This document shows, in pieces, positions 1-13,400 of a stretch of 64,000 nucleotides of DNA. The stretch covers positions 13,231,285 to 13,295,284 of the forward strand of contig NC_092651.1 of assembly GCF_032118995.1 (NCBI RefSeq), read 5' to 3'. This DNA comes from Asterias amurensis (taxonomy: Eukaryota > Echinodermata > Asteroidea > Forcipulatida > Asteriidae). Position 1 is the first letter of the stretch. Each line of letters opens with the position of its first letter. The notes under the pieces are model-generated. The model saw nothing but the letters and a program-made list of their open reading frames with translations, was not told where the DNA came from and searched no databases. A program made the translations under genes and the position numbers.

Positions 1-306
1 CAAATAAATGGATACCCCCTTAAACTCTTGATTAATAGAAGTACTTTTAATTTGTATTTTTCTTGAGAATTGGTTATTGAGCTTGAAAACACAACCTTAG
101 TAGGTTACCCTTTTCTATGTCCCCTTTTCATAATTTATTGTTTTCTAAAGTAGCCTTTGTGAATTGAATTTCAGCCCCTTTCTCCTGTAGTTTGACTCAT
201 TGAAAAATAATCCTACTGAACAAAGTAATCGTGTATTAAAGTTTACAACATTTTCACACTGTCCGAAGGTTTTAACAATTTTTATAACTTGAAACATCAA
301 TATTAC

Positions 307-398
307 CTTTGCTGGTCTTGAACTTTTAATGAATCTTGGCTCCTTGTCACTAGTTTCCCATGTAAAGTCCAGAGATGTCCTCACTGTCTGAACAGTAT
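307..398 (-). other. Candidate internal exon of the array unit (copy 1 shown)
   Basis: On the minus strand a pyrimidine-rich stretch ending in ATTTACAG precedes a 92-bp block that ends AAG before GTAATA, a good donor. One frame is open through the block and reads protein-like (it includes SLDFTWETSDKEPRFIKSS). The same block with both splice sites is present in every copy; the ones corresponding to copies 5 and 9 carry S-to-C and other changes. I do not recognise the protein. Joining it directly to the first-exon-like block at 1233 does not keep this frame open, so either another small exon lies between or the transcript is non-coding. Confidence 0.33.
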
Positions 399-1232
399 CT
401 GTAAATTAGTGTAAATTGAAAAAAACAACTATTTCTTTAGTAATATAAATGCAAAACAGGGAAAGCATGTGGATATTGAAAGGAAAGTGACAAAAAGAGA
501 CTGAGTGATTATGGACAGGCGTCTGGAATTTTAATTTGTATTACTAAAGATTGACAATATTATACAATTTTAATATTATAGGACAAGTTAGGTCAATGAG
601 ATTGTGGTTTAAACATTTTCAAATGTAAAGTAAAATTATAAAAAAAAATCACTCTATTCAAAGCCAGTTGACACTATAATGACTAATGCCAATTACTCAA
701 AATAATTGTTAGCATAAAAACTTACTAGGTAACAATCAATGCAATGGAGAGCTGTTGACATGGTTGATGATAGTTTAAAATCATTGTTATGTGTGTGGCT
801 GTGACTGTGTGTGAGCCCCACTCAGCTCAGGTTGGGCCTTGGTTTTTATTTTATAAATAAAGGAAAGTATAAAAAATAACAAAGCTTATCTAAGGTTACT
901 TAACTTCTAAGTTAAATTAAAAAGTAATTAAAATAGTAGGTTAAAAATAACAAAGGAATTTGTCAATCAGTATTTTGTGCTTAATTTAATAGCTTTGTGA
1001 AACTTTGCCCAGTTCAGTAGGGGCTTCAAATTGATATGAGCGTGCAATTCAAATATCTACCTGCTCTTTTTCACGAAAACGATGCAGCACAAAATAAGCC
1101 TGCCATTTGTTTGCGCAGTGTGCATATGCATGGTGTGTGACTCACTAATTGGCAATCATCATCATGACCATCCTATTTTACTAATTAGGCAAAAGAAAAA
1201 CAACTGTTACATTTCTTCATATCGTAACTTAC

Positions 1233-1700
1233 CCTAATATCAAAAGCACATTGTCCTGTTTCCATAAGGCAATTATGAGCAAACTGTCAGTTCTGAAAGC
1301 TGTCAAAAAGAGCTTAATTTTCAAGTTTTAGCCGCCTTAACCGAGGAATTAAATGGCGGCCGCCGGATAAAGTTTTGTCTTTATGAATGTGACGTCATCG
1401 AGGGTGGGGGAGGGGGGGGGTAGTGGTTTGAAACTAGTACGACCGTAGAGGGAGGTATACAAGGGGACCGTTAAAAAAACATCTACCCCATACCTCCTGC
1501 AGCAGCAAAGCATGGGGTCGAGCGGGAAGCGAAAATCTTGGGCACGATCGAAGATGCGGGGTGACCGCCCACAAAGAGAGGTTGTGTGATGATGACGTCA
1601 TGGAGTACCTGGTTTATCGAACTGTAAGAGGGCGCTAATCATTGGGACCGTTAAATAAACTAGACGTTAACACTTCTGTCCAATATGAGCCTAAGAAAGG
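1233..1700 (-). promoter_or_regulatory. GC-rich promoter-like block with first-exon-like end, one per array unit (copy 1 shown)
   Basis: In an otherwise AT-rich unit this block is GC-rich. It has two perfect CRE palindromes TGACGTCA (1390-1397 and 1593-1600), a G-run, a YY1-like GCCGCCATTT (minus strand, about 1350), a CCAAT motif near 1679 and two GACCGTTAA boxes (about 1466 and 1646). On the minus strand a transcript starting here would reach a strong splice donor, AGG/GTAAGT, with the exon ending at 1233. The block recurs in copies 2-8. The truncated copy 9 keeps the donor and the exon-like part but lacks the GC-rich block above it. This is what a promoter plus first exon would look like; no TSS can be proved from sequence, and the GACCGTTAA boxes read in the plus orientation, so bidirectional activity is possible. 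Confidence 0.4.
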
Positions 1701-2417
1701 TCATTTTTATCTTGATCCTAATTGAATCACGTTTTAACAACCTTATAAACTGCTGTGGAATGTTCATTTGAATGCTTGTCTATAGAAGAGAATAGTAGCC
1801 AGGAACCTTGTGTTTTCCCTTCTCAATTGATGATAAGAAACCTTAGTGAGTTAATAATGAATAACCAATATTATTAACTACCCAAAAATCAATACCTATT
1901 GAACAATTTTACATGCTTACATTTCCACGACCAGACCCGACTTGATAGGGTGTTTTTTCAATTATTTTAAGAAAATTCTTTTGTTGGAAACTTTTTGGTG
2001 GCAAAACTTTCATGAAAAACAGAGCGTTCACTGTAACTGGGCTTTTTGCCAGGGGAAAACTATGAGTCTGCCTCAAAATCAATGGAGTCGAAAAAAACAA
2101 ACAAAGGGATCAAACATTGTTGAATATTTCCAATGAATAAACAATGTTTTATTTACAAATTGCTTCAGTGGTTTACATTTTTTCTTATAAACAAACACAC
2201 CTATGTTCAATACAAATTTTAGAAAGTTGCAAAGATAAAATTCCTGACAAGTAGCCTTGTGTGATTCATGTGGGTTTTCTCTGATTTGTCAATGAACGAG
2301 TCCAAATAAATTTGGTTAAACTGTCAATGTTAACATAACACCAAGAAGTTGTTGTTGAACGTCACAAGTATTCTCTATATTATAACTAATTGTCAAAAAA
2401 CTGTTAAGCTTTAATTC

Positions 2418-2576
2418 TCACTTGTATTTTTCTAGCACTTTTTTAAGCAGTTTAGTATCGTGTAATACAATTCCAACATCATTAGCATTGATGGCTGATG
2501 TTTCTTCTGATGGGTTCTTCAGGTGATGTGTGTGCAAGGTGAAAATCTCTTGTGAATAGTGTTCTGAGGAAATTGT
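2418..2576 (-). other. Candidate 3' coding exon of the array unit (copy 1 shown)
   Basis: The minus strand has a 52-codon stop-terminated open frame whose C-terminus is lysine- and leucine-rich (contains NANDVGIVLHDTKLLKKVLE) and looks like genuine protein. An AATTAAA lies just past the stop and an AATAAA near 2150. It lies downstream of the exon-like block of the next unit (copy 2, 3119-3210), so a minus-strand gene would run from about 4600 to about 2150. A possible AG acceptor at its upstream edge is present in some copies (for example copy 1) and changed to GG in others (copies 3, 5, 6, 7), which argues against that splice site. A further acceptor-like CTGCAG lies at 2724-2729. The family is not recognised. 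Confidence 0.3.
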
Positions 2577-4306
2577 CTGTTTTCATCCACTGGTTGAGAA
2601 CCAACATCACTCAAAAGAGATTTACAAATGGTGCTACCCCAAACATCACCTGGTTATTACTCCAACCATGCAATGCTTCAAATCCTACTGATGAGTTCTT
2701 GTCCCTTGTTTACGAAACATTGCCTGCAGAGTGAGAAAATAAACAAAAAAATTGATTGAGAGGTTAATTTCCGATTAACAAAAAAATGAGTGAAAGGTTA
2801 ATTTATGATCAACAAATAAATGGATACCCCCTTAAACTCTTGATTAATAGAAGTACTTTTAATTTGTATTTTTCTTGAGAATTGGTTATTGAGCTTGAAA
2901 ACACAACCTTAGTAGGTTACCCTTTTCTATGTCCCCTTTTCATAATTTATTGTTTTCTAAAGTAGCCTTTGTGAATTGAATTTCAGCCCCTTTCTCCTGT
3001 AGTTTGACTCATTGAAAAATAATCCTACTGAACAAAGTAATCGTGTATTAAAGTTTACAACATTTTCACACTGTCCGAAGGTTTTAACAATTTTTATAAC
3101 TTGAAACATCAATATTACCTTTGCTGGTCTTGAACTTTTAATGAATCTTGGCTCCTTGTCACTAGTTTCCCATGTAAAGTCCAGAGATGTCCTCACTGTC
3201 TGAACAGTATCTGTAAATTAGTGTAAATTGAAAAAAACAACTATTTCTTTAGTAATATAAATGCAAAACAGGGAAAGCATGTGGATATTGAAAGGAAAGT
3301 GACAAAAAGAGACTGAGTGATTATGGACAGGCGTCTGGAATTTTAATTTGTATTACTAAAGATTGACAATATTATACAATTTTAATATTATAGGACAAGT
3401 TAGGTCAATGAGATTGTGGTTTAAACATTTTCAAATGTAAAGTAAAATTATAAAAAAAAATCACTCTATTCAAAGCCAGTTGACACTATAATGACTAATG
3501 CCAATTACTCAAAATAATTGTTAGCATAAAAACTTACTAGGTAACAATCAATGCAATGGAGAGCTGTTGACATGGTTGATGATAGTTTAAAATCATTGTT
3601 ATGTGTGTGGCTGTGACTGTGTGTGAGCCCCACTCAGCTCAGGTTGGGCCTTGGTTTTTATTTTATAAATAAAGGAAAGTATAAAAAATAACAAAGCTTA
3701 TCTAAGGTTACTTAACTTCTAAGTTAAATTAAAAAGTAATTAAAATAGTAGGTTAAAAATAACAAAGGAATTTGTCAATCAGTATTTTGTGCTTAATTTA
3801 ATAGCTTTGTGAAACTTTGCCCAGTTCAGTAGGGGCTTCAAATTGATATGAGCGTGCAATTCAAATATCTACCTGCTCTTTTTCACGAAAACGATGCAGC
3901 ACAAAATAAGCCTGCCATTTGTTTGCGCAGTGTGCATATGCATGGTGTGTGACTCACTAATTGGCAATCATCATCATGACCATCCTATTTTACTAATTAG
4001 GCAAAAGAAAAACAACTGTTACATTTCTTCATATCGTAACTTACCCTAATATCAAAAGCACATTGTCCTGTTTCCATAAGGCAATTATGAGCAAACTGTC
4101 AGTTCTGAAAGCTGTCAAAAAGAGCTTAATTTTCAAGTTTTAGCCGCCTTAACCGAGGAATTAAATGGCGGCCGCCGGATAAAGTTTTGTCTTTATGAAT
4201 GTGACGTCATCGAGGGTGGGGGGGGGGGGGGGGGGTAGTGGTTTGAAACTAGTACGACCGTAGAGGGAGGTATACAAGGGGACCGTTAAAAAAACATCTA
4301 CCCCAT

Positions 4307-4455
4307 AGACCTTATCGCAAATACCAATGCGCAAGCGCAGACTGTTGAATGAGGTGCATTGTGGGCTATATATGAATCAAATTTGTAATCAGCTAGACCA
4401 CAATGCACCTAATTCCAAGCTTTACGCGCGCGCCCCAGTATTTGCGAAAAGGTCT
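4307..4455. mobile_element. 149-bp MITE inserted in array copy 2
   Basis: Only copy 2 carries this insertion. It begins AGACCTTATCGCAAATAC and ends with the near-inverted GTATTTGCGAAAAGGTCT, giving terminal inverted repeats of about 18 bp with one mismatch. It has an inner inverted pair AGGTGCATTGTGG / CCACAATGCACCT. The uninterrupted sequence in the other copies lets the target site be read directly: a 2-bp AT (or TA, shifting by one) is duplicated. There is no coding capacity; a short ORF across it is spurious. It is a non-autonomous DNA transposon inserted after the copies were made, or not yet homogenised. Confidence 0.85.
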
Positions 4456-7400
4456 ATACCTCCTGCAGCAGCAAAGCATGGGGTCGAGCGGGAAGCGAAA
4501 ATCTTGGGCACGATCGAAGATGCGGGGTGACCGCCCACAAAGAGAGGTTGTGTGATGATGACGTCATGGAGTACCTGGTTTATCGAACTGTAAGAGGGCG
4601 CTAATCATTGGGACCGTTAAATAAACTAGACGTTAACACTTCTGTCCAATATGAGCCTAAGAAAGGTCATTTTTATCTTGATCCTAATTGAATCACGTTT
4701 TAACAACCTTATAAACTGCTGTGGAATGTTCATTTGAATGCTTGTCTATAGAAGAGAATAGTAGCCAGGAACCTTGTGTTTTCCCTTCTCAATTGATGAT
4801 AAGAAACCTTAGTGAGTTAATAATGAATAACCAATATTATTAACTACCCAAAAATCAATACCTATTGAACAATTTTACATGCTTACATTTCCACGACCAG
4901 ACCCGACTTGATAGGGTGTTTTTTCAATTATTTTAAGAAAATTCTTTTGTTGGAAACTTTTTGGTGGCAAAACTTTCATGAAAAACAGAGCGTTCACTGT
5001 AACTGGGCTTTTTGCCAGGGGAAAACTATGAGTCTGCCTCAAAATCAATGGAGTCGAAAAAAACAAACAAAGGGATCAAACATTGTTGAATATTTCCAAT
5101 GAATAAACAATGTTTTATTTACAAATTGCTTCAGTGGTTTACATTTTTTCTTATAAACAAACACACCTATGTTCAATACAAATTTTAGAAAGTTGCAAAG
5201 ATAAAATTCCTGACAAGTAGCCTTGTGTGATTCATGTGGGTTTTCTCTGATTTGTCAATGAACGAGTCCAAATAAATTTGGTTAAACTGTCAATGTTAAC
5301 ATAACACCAAGAAGTTGTTGTTGAACGTCACAAGTATTCTCTATATTATAACTAATTGTCAAAAAACTGTTAAGCTTTAATTCTCACTTGTATTTTTCTA
5401 GCACTTTTTTAAGCAGTTTAGTATCGTGTAATACAATTCCAACATCATTAGCATTGATGGCTGATGTTTCTTCTGATGGGTTCTTCAGGTGATGTGTGTG
5501 CAAGGTGAAAATCTCTTGTGAATAGTGTTCTGAGGAAATTGTCTGTTTTCATCCACTGGTTGAGAACCAACATCACTCAAAAGAGATTTACAAATGGTGC
5601 TACCCCAAACATCACCTGGTTATTACTCCAACCATGCAATGCTTCAAATCCTACTGATGAGTTCTTGTCCCTTGTTTACGAAACATTGCCTGCAGAGTGA
5701 GAAAATAAACAAAAAAATTGATTGAGAGGTTAATTTCCGATTAACAAAAAAATGAGTGAAAGGTTAATTTATGATCAACAAATAAATGGATACCCCCTTA
5801 AACTCTTGATTAATAGAAGTACTTTTAATTTGTATTTTTCTTGAGAATTGGTTATTGAGCTTGAAAACACAACCTTAGTAGGTTACCCTTTTCTATGTCC
5901 CCTTTTCATAATTTATTGTTTTCTAAAGTAGCCTTTGTGAATTGAATTTCAGCCCCTTTCTCCTGTAGTTTGACTCATTGAAAAATAATCCTACTGAACA
6001 AAGTAATCGTGTATTAAAGTTTACAACATTTTCACACTGTCCGAAGGTTTTAACAATTTTTATAACTTGAAACATCAATATTACCTTTGCTGGTCTTGAA
6101 CTTTTAATGAATCTTGGCTCCTTGTCACTAGTTTCCCATGTAAAGTCCAGAGATGTCCTCACTGTCTGAACAGTATCTGTAAATTAGTGTAAATTGAAAA
6201 AAACAACTATTTCTTTAGTAATATAAATGCAAAACAGGGAAAGCATGTGGATATTGAAAGGAAAGTGACAAAAAGAGACTGAGTGATTATGGACAGGCGT
6301 CTGGAATTTTAATTTGTATTACTAAAGATTGACAATATTATACAATTTTAATATTATAGGACAAGTTAGGTCAATGAGATTGTGGTTTAAACATTTTCAA
6401 ATGTAAAGTAAAATTATAAAAAAAAATCACTCTATTCAAAGCCAGTTGACACTATAATGACTAATGCCAATTACTCAAAATAATTGTTAGCATAAAAACT
6501 TACTAGGTAACAATCAATGCAATGGAGAGCTGTTGACATGGTTGATGATAGTTTAAAATCATTGTTATGTGTGTGGCTGTGACTGTGTGTGAGCCCCACT
6601 CAGCTCAGGTTGGGCCTTGGTTTTTATTTTATAAATAAAGGAAAGTATAAAAAATAACAAAGCTTATCTAAGGTTACTTAACTTCTAAGTTAAATTAAAA
6701 AGTAATTAAAATAGTAGGTTAAAAATAACAAAGGAATTTGTCAATCAGTATTTTGTGCTTAATTTAATAGCTTTGTGAAACTTTGCCCAGTTCAGTAGGG
6801 GCTTCAAATTGATATGAGCGTGCAATTCAAATATCTACCTGCTCTTTTTCACGAAAAAGATGCAGCACAAAATAAGCCTGCCATTTGTTTGCGCAGTGTG
6901 CATATGCATGGTGTGTGACTCACTAATTGGCAATCATCATCATGACCATCCTATTTTTACTAATTAGGCAAAAGAAAAACAACTGTTACATTTCTTCATA
7001 TCGTAACTTACCCTAATATCAAAAGCACATTGTCCTGTTTCCATAAGGCAATTATGAGCAAACTGTCAGTTCTGAAAGCTGTCAAAAAGAGCTTAATTTT
7101 CAAGTTTTAGCCGCCTTAACCGAGGAATTAAATGGCGGCCGCCGGATAAAGTTTTGTCTTTATGAATGTGACGTCATCGAGGGTGGGGGGGGGTAGTGGT
7201 TTGAAACTAGTACGACCGTAGAGGGAGGTATACAAGGGGACCGTTAAAAAAACATCTACCCCATACCTCCTGCAGCAGCAAAGCATGGGGTCGAGCGGGA
7301 AGCGAAAATCTTGGGCACGATCGAAGATGCGGGGTGACCGCCCACAAAGAGAGGTTGTGTGATGATGACGTCATGGAGTACCTGGTTTATCGAACTGTAA

Positions 7401-10400
7401 GAGGGCGCTAATCATTGGGACCGTTAAATAAACTAGACGTTAACACTTCTGTCCAATATGAGCCTAAGAAAGGTCATTTTTATCTTGATCCTAATTGAAT
7501 CACGTTTTAACAACCTTATAAACTGCTGTGGAATGTTCATTTGAATGCTTGTCTATAGAAGAGAATAGTAGCCAGGAACCTTGTGTTTTCCCTTCTCAAT
7601 TGATGATAAGAAACCTTAGTGAGTTAATAATGAATAACCAATATTATTAACTACCCAAAAATCAATACCTATTGAACAATTTTACATGCTTACATTTCCA
7701 CGACCAGACCCGACTTGATAGTGTGTTTTTTCAATTATTTTAAGAAAATTCTTTTGTTGGAAACTTTTTGGTGGCAAAACTTTCATGAAAAACAGAGCGT
7801 TCACTGTAACTGGGCTTTTTGCCAGGGGAAAACTATGAGTCTGCCTCAAAATCAATGGAGTCGAAAAAAACAAACAAAGGGATCAAACATTGTTGAATAT
7901 TTCCAATGAATAAACAATGTTTTATTTACAAATTGCTTCAGTGGTTTACATTTTTTCTTATAAACAAACACACCTATGTTCAATACAAATTTTAGAAAGT
8001 TGCAAAGATAAAATTCCTGACAAGTAGCCTTGTGTGATTCATGTGGGTTTTCTCTGATTTGTCAATGAACGAGTCCAAATAAATTTGGTTAAACTGTCAA
8101 TGTTAACATAACACCAAGAAGTTGTTGTTGAACGTCACAAGTATTCTCTATATTATAACTAATTGTCAAAAAACTGTTAAGCTTTAATTCTCACTTGTAT
8201 TTTTCTAGCACTTTTTTAAGCAGTTTAGTATCGTGTAATACAATTCCAACATCATTAGCATTGATGGCTGATGTTTCTTCTGATGGGTTCTTCAGGTGAT
8301 GTGTGTGCAAGGTGAAAATCTCTTGTGAATAGTGTTCTGAGGAAATTGTCCGTTTTCATCCACTGGTTGAGAACCAACATCACTCAAAAGAGATTTACAA
8401 ATGGTGCTACCCCAAACATCACCTGGTTATTACTCCAACCATGCAATGCTTCAAATCCTACTGATGAGTTCTTGTCCCTTGTTTACGAAACATTGCCTGC
8501 AGAGTGAGAAAATAAACAAAAAAATTGATTGAGAGGTTAATTTCCGATTAACAAAAAAATGAGTGAAAGGTTAATTTATGATCAACAAATAAATGGATAC
8601 CCCCTTAAACTCTTGATTAATAGAAGTACTTTTAATTTGTATTTTTCTTGAGAATTGGTTATTGAGCTTGAAAACACAACCTTAGTAGGTTACCCTTTTC
8701 TATGTCCCCTTTTCATAATTTATTGTTTTCTAAAGTAGCCTTTGTGAATTGAATTTCAGCCCCTTTCTCCTGTAGTTTGACTCATTGAAAAATAATCCTA
8801 CTGAACAAAGTAATCGTGTATTAAAGTTTACAACATTTTCACACTGTCCGAAGGTTTTAACAATTTTTATAACTTGAAACATCAATATTACCTTTGCTGG
8901 TCTTGAACTTTTAATGAATCTTGGCTCCTTGTCACTAGTTTCCCATGTAAAGTCCAGAGATGTCCTCACTGTCTGAACAGTATCTGTAAATTAGTGTAAA
9001 TTGAAAAAAACAACTATTTCTTTAGTAATATAAATGCAAAACAGGGAAAGCATGTGGATATTGAAAGGAAAGTGACAAAAAGAGACTGAGTGATTATGGA
9101 CAGGCGTCTGGAATTTTAATTTGTATTACTAAAGATTGACAATATTATACAATTTTAATATTATAGGACAAGTTAGGTCAATGAGATTGTGGTTTAAACA
9201 TTTTCAAATGTAAAGTAAAATTATAAAAAAAAATCACTCTATTCAAAGCCAGTTGACACTATAATGACTAATGCCAATTACTCAAAATAATTGTTAGCAT
9301 AAAAACTTACTAGGTAACAATCAATGCAATGGAGAGCTGTTGACATGGTTGATGATAGTTTAAAATCATTGTTATGTGTGTGGCTGTGACTGTGTGTGAG
9401 CCCCACTCAGCTCAGGTTGGGCCTTGGTTTTTATTTTATAAATAAAGGAAAGTATAAAAAATAACAAAGCTTATCTAAGGTTACTTAACTTCTAAGTTAA
9501 ATTAAAAAGTAATTAAAATAGTAGGTTAAAAATAACAAAGGAATTTGTCAATCAGTATTTTGTGCTTAATTTAATAGCTTTGTGAAACTTTGCCCAGTTC
9601 AGTAGGGGCTTCAAATTGATATGAGCGTGCAATTCAAATATCTACCTGCTCTTTTTCACGAAAACGATGCAGCACAAAATAAGCCTGCCATTTGTTTGCG
9701 CAGTGTGCATATGCATGGTGTGTGACTCACTAATTGGCAATCATCATCATGACCATCCTATTTTACTAATTAGGCAAAAGAAAAACAACTGTTACATTTC
9801 TTCATATCGTAACTTACCCTAATATCAAAAGCACATTGTCCTGTTTCCATAAGGCAATTATGAGCAAACTGTCAGTTCTGAAAGCTGTCAAAAAGAGCTT
9901 AATTTTCAAGTTTTAGCCGCCTTAACCGAGGAATTAAATGGCGGCCGCCGGATAAAGTTTTGTCTTTATGAATGTGACGTCATCGAGGGTGGGGGGGGGG
10001 GGTAGTGGTTTGAAACTAGTACGACCGTAGAGGGAGGTATACAAGGGGACCGTTAAAAAAACATCTACCCCATACCTCCTGCAGCAGCAAAGCATGGGGT
10101 CGAGCGGGAAGCGAAAATCTTGGGCACGATCGAAGATGCGGGGTGACCGCCCACAAAGAGAGGTTGTGTGATGATGACGTCATGGAGTACCTGGTTTATC
10201 GAACTGTAAGAGGGCGCTAATCATTGGGACCGTTAATAAACTAGACGTTAACACTTCTGTCCAATATGAGCCTAAGAAAGGTCATTTTTATCTTGATCCT
10301 AATTGAATCACGTTTTAACAACCTTATAAACTGCTGTGGAATGTTCATTTGAATGCTTGTCTATAGAAGAGAATAGTAGCCAGGAACCTTGTGTTTTCCC

Positions 10401-13400
10401 TTCTCAATTGATGATAAGAAACCTTAGTGAGTTAATAATGAATAACCAATATTATTAACTACCCAAAAATCAATACCTATTGAACAATTTTACATGCTTA
10501 CATTTCCACGACCAGACCCGACTTGATAGGGTGTTTTTTCAATTATTTTAAGAAAATTCTTTTGTTGGAAACTTTTTGGTGGCAAAACTTTCATGAAAAA
10601 CAGAGCGTTCACTGTAACTGGGCTTTTTGCCAGGGGAAAATTATGAGTCTGCCTCAAAATCAATGGAGTCGAAAAAAACAAACAAAGGGATCAAACATTG
10701 TTGAATATTTCCAATGAATAAACAATGTTTTATTTACAAATTGCTTCAGTGGTTTACATTTTTTCTTATAAACAAACACACCAATGTTCAATACAAATTT
10801 TAGAAAGTTGCAAAGATAAAATTCCTGACAAGTAGCCTTGTGTGATTCATGTAGGTTTTCTCTGATTTGTCAATGAACGAGTCCAAATAAATTTGGTTAA
10901 ACTGTCAATGTTAACATAACACCAAGAAGTTGTTGTTGAACGTCACAAGTATTCTCTATATTATAACTAATTGTCAAAAAACTGTTAAGCTTTAATTCTC
11001 ACTTGTATTTTTCTAGCACTTTTTTAAGCAGTTTAGTATCGTGTAATACAATTCCAACATCATTAGCATTGATGGCTGATGTTTCTTCTGATGGGTTCTT
11101 CAGGTGATGTGTGTGCAAGGTGAAAATCTCTTGTGAATAGTGTTCTGAGGAAATTGTCTGTTTTCATCCACTGGTTGAGAACCAACATCACTCAAAAGAG
11201 ATTTACAAATGGTGCTACCCCAAACATCACCTGGTTATTACTCCAACCATGCAATGCTTCAAATCCTACTGATGAGTTCTTGTCCCTTGTTTACGAAACA
11301 TTGCCTGCAGAGTGAGAAAATAAACAAAAAAATTGATTGAGAGGTTAATTTCCGATTAACAAAAAAATGAGTGAAAGGTTAATTTATGATCAACAAATAA
11401 ATGGATACCCCCTTAAACTCTTGATTAATAGAAGTACTTTTAATTTGTATTTTTCTTGAGAATTGGTAATTGAGCTTGAAAACACAACCTTAGTAGGTTA
11501 CCCTTTTCTATGTCCCCTTTTCATAATTTATTGTTTTCTAAAGTAGCCTTTGTAAAATTGAATTTCAGCCCCTTTCTCCTGTAGTTTGACTCATTGAAAA
11601 ATAATCCTACTGAACAAAGTAATCGTGTATTAAAGTTTACAACATTTTCACACTGTCCGAAGGTTTTAACAATTTTTATAACTTGAAACATCAATATTAC
11701 CTTTGCTGGTCTTGAACTTTTAATGAATCTTGGCTCCTTGTCACAAGTTTCCCATGTAAAGTCCAGAGATGTCCTCACTGTCTGAACAGTATCTGTAAAT
11801 TAGTGTAAATTGAAAAAAAAAATATTTCTTTAGTAATATAAATGCAAAACAGGGAAAGCATGTGGATATTGAAAGGAAAGTGACAAAAAGAGACTGAGTG
11901 ATTATGGACAGGCGTCTGGAATTTTAATTTGTATTACTAAAGATTGACAATATTATACAATTTTAATATTATAGGACAAGTTAGGTCAATGAGATTGTGG
12001 TTTAAACATTTTCAAATGTAAAGTAAAATTATAAAAAAAATCACTCTATTCAAAGCCAGTTGACACTATAATGACTAATGCCAATTACTCAAAATAATTG
12101 TTAGCATAAAAACTTACTAGGTAACAATCAATGCAATGGAGAGCTGTTGACATGGTTGATGATAGTTTAAAATCATTGTTATGTGTGTGGCTGTGACTGT
12201 GTGTGAGCCCCACTCAGCTCAGGTTGGGCCTTGGTTTTTATTTTATAAATAAAGGAAAGTATAAAAAATAACAAAGCTTATCTAAGGTTACTTAACTTCT
12301 AAGTTAAATTAAAAAGTAATTAAAATAGTAGGTTAAAAATAACAAAGGAATTTGTCAATCAGTATTTTGTGCTTAATTTAATAGCTTTGTGAAACTTTGC
12401 CCAGTTCAGTAGGGGCTTCAAATTGATATGAGCGTGCAATTCAAATATCTACCTGCTCTTTTTCACGAAAAAGATGCAGCACAAAATAAGCCTGCCATTT
12501 GTTTGCGCAGTGTGCATATGCATGGTGTGTGACTCACTAATTGGCAATCATCATCATGACCATCCTATTTTACTAATTAGGCAAAAGAAAAACAACTGTT
12601 ACATTTCTTCATATCGTAACTTACCCTAATATCAAAAGCACATTGTCCTGTTTCCATAAGGCAATTATGAGCAAACTGTCAGTTCTGAAAGCTGTCAAAA
12701 AGAGCTTAATTTTCAAGTTTTAGCCGCCTTAACCGAGGAATTAAATGGCGGCCGCCGGATAAAGTTTTGTCTTTATGAATGTGACGTCATCGAGGGTGGG
12801 GGGGGGGGTAGTGGTTTGAAACTAGTACGACCGTAGAGGGAGGTATACAAGGGGACCGTTAAAAAAACATCTACCCCATACCTCCTGCAGCAGCAAAGCA
12901 TGGGGTCGAGCGGGAAGCGAAAATCTTGGGCACGATCGAAGATGCGGGGTGACCGCCCACAAAGAGAGGTTGTGTGATGATGACGTCATGGAGTACCTGG
13001 TTTATCGAACTGTAAGAGGGCGCTAATCATTGGGACCGTTAAATAAACTAGACGTTAACACTTCTGTCCAATATGAGCCTAAGAAAGGTCATTTTTATCT
13101 TGATCCTAATTGAATCACGTTTTAACAACCTTATAAACTGCTGTGGAATGTTCATTTGAATGCTTGTCTATAGAAGAGAATAGTAGCCAGGAACCTTGTG
13201 TTTTCCCTTCTCAATTGATGATAAGAAACCTTAGTGAGTTAATAATGAATAACCAATATTATTAACTACCCAAAAATCAATACCTATTGAACAATTTTAC
13301 ATGCTTACATTTCCACGACCAGACCCGACTTGATAGTGTGTTTTTTCAATTATTTTAAGAAAATTCTTTTGTTGGAAACTTTTTGGTGGCAAAACTTTCA

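Noticed and set aside
2552-2734. 60-codon plus-strand ORF conserved in most array copies
   Set aside because: Copies 6 and 7 carry a change that ends it, and the overlapping minus strand has the better exon-like signals.
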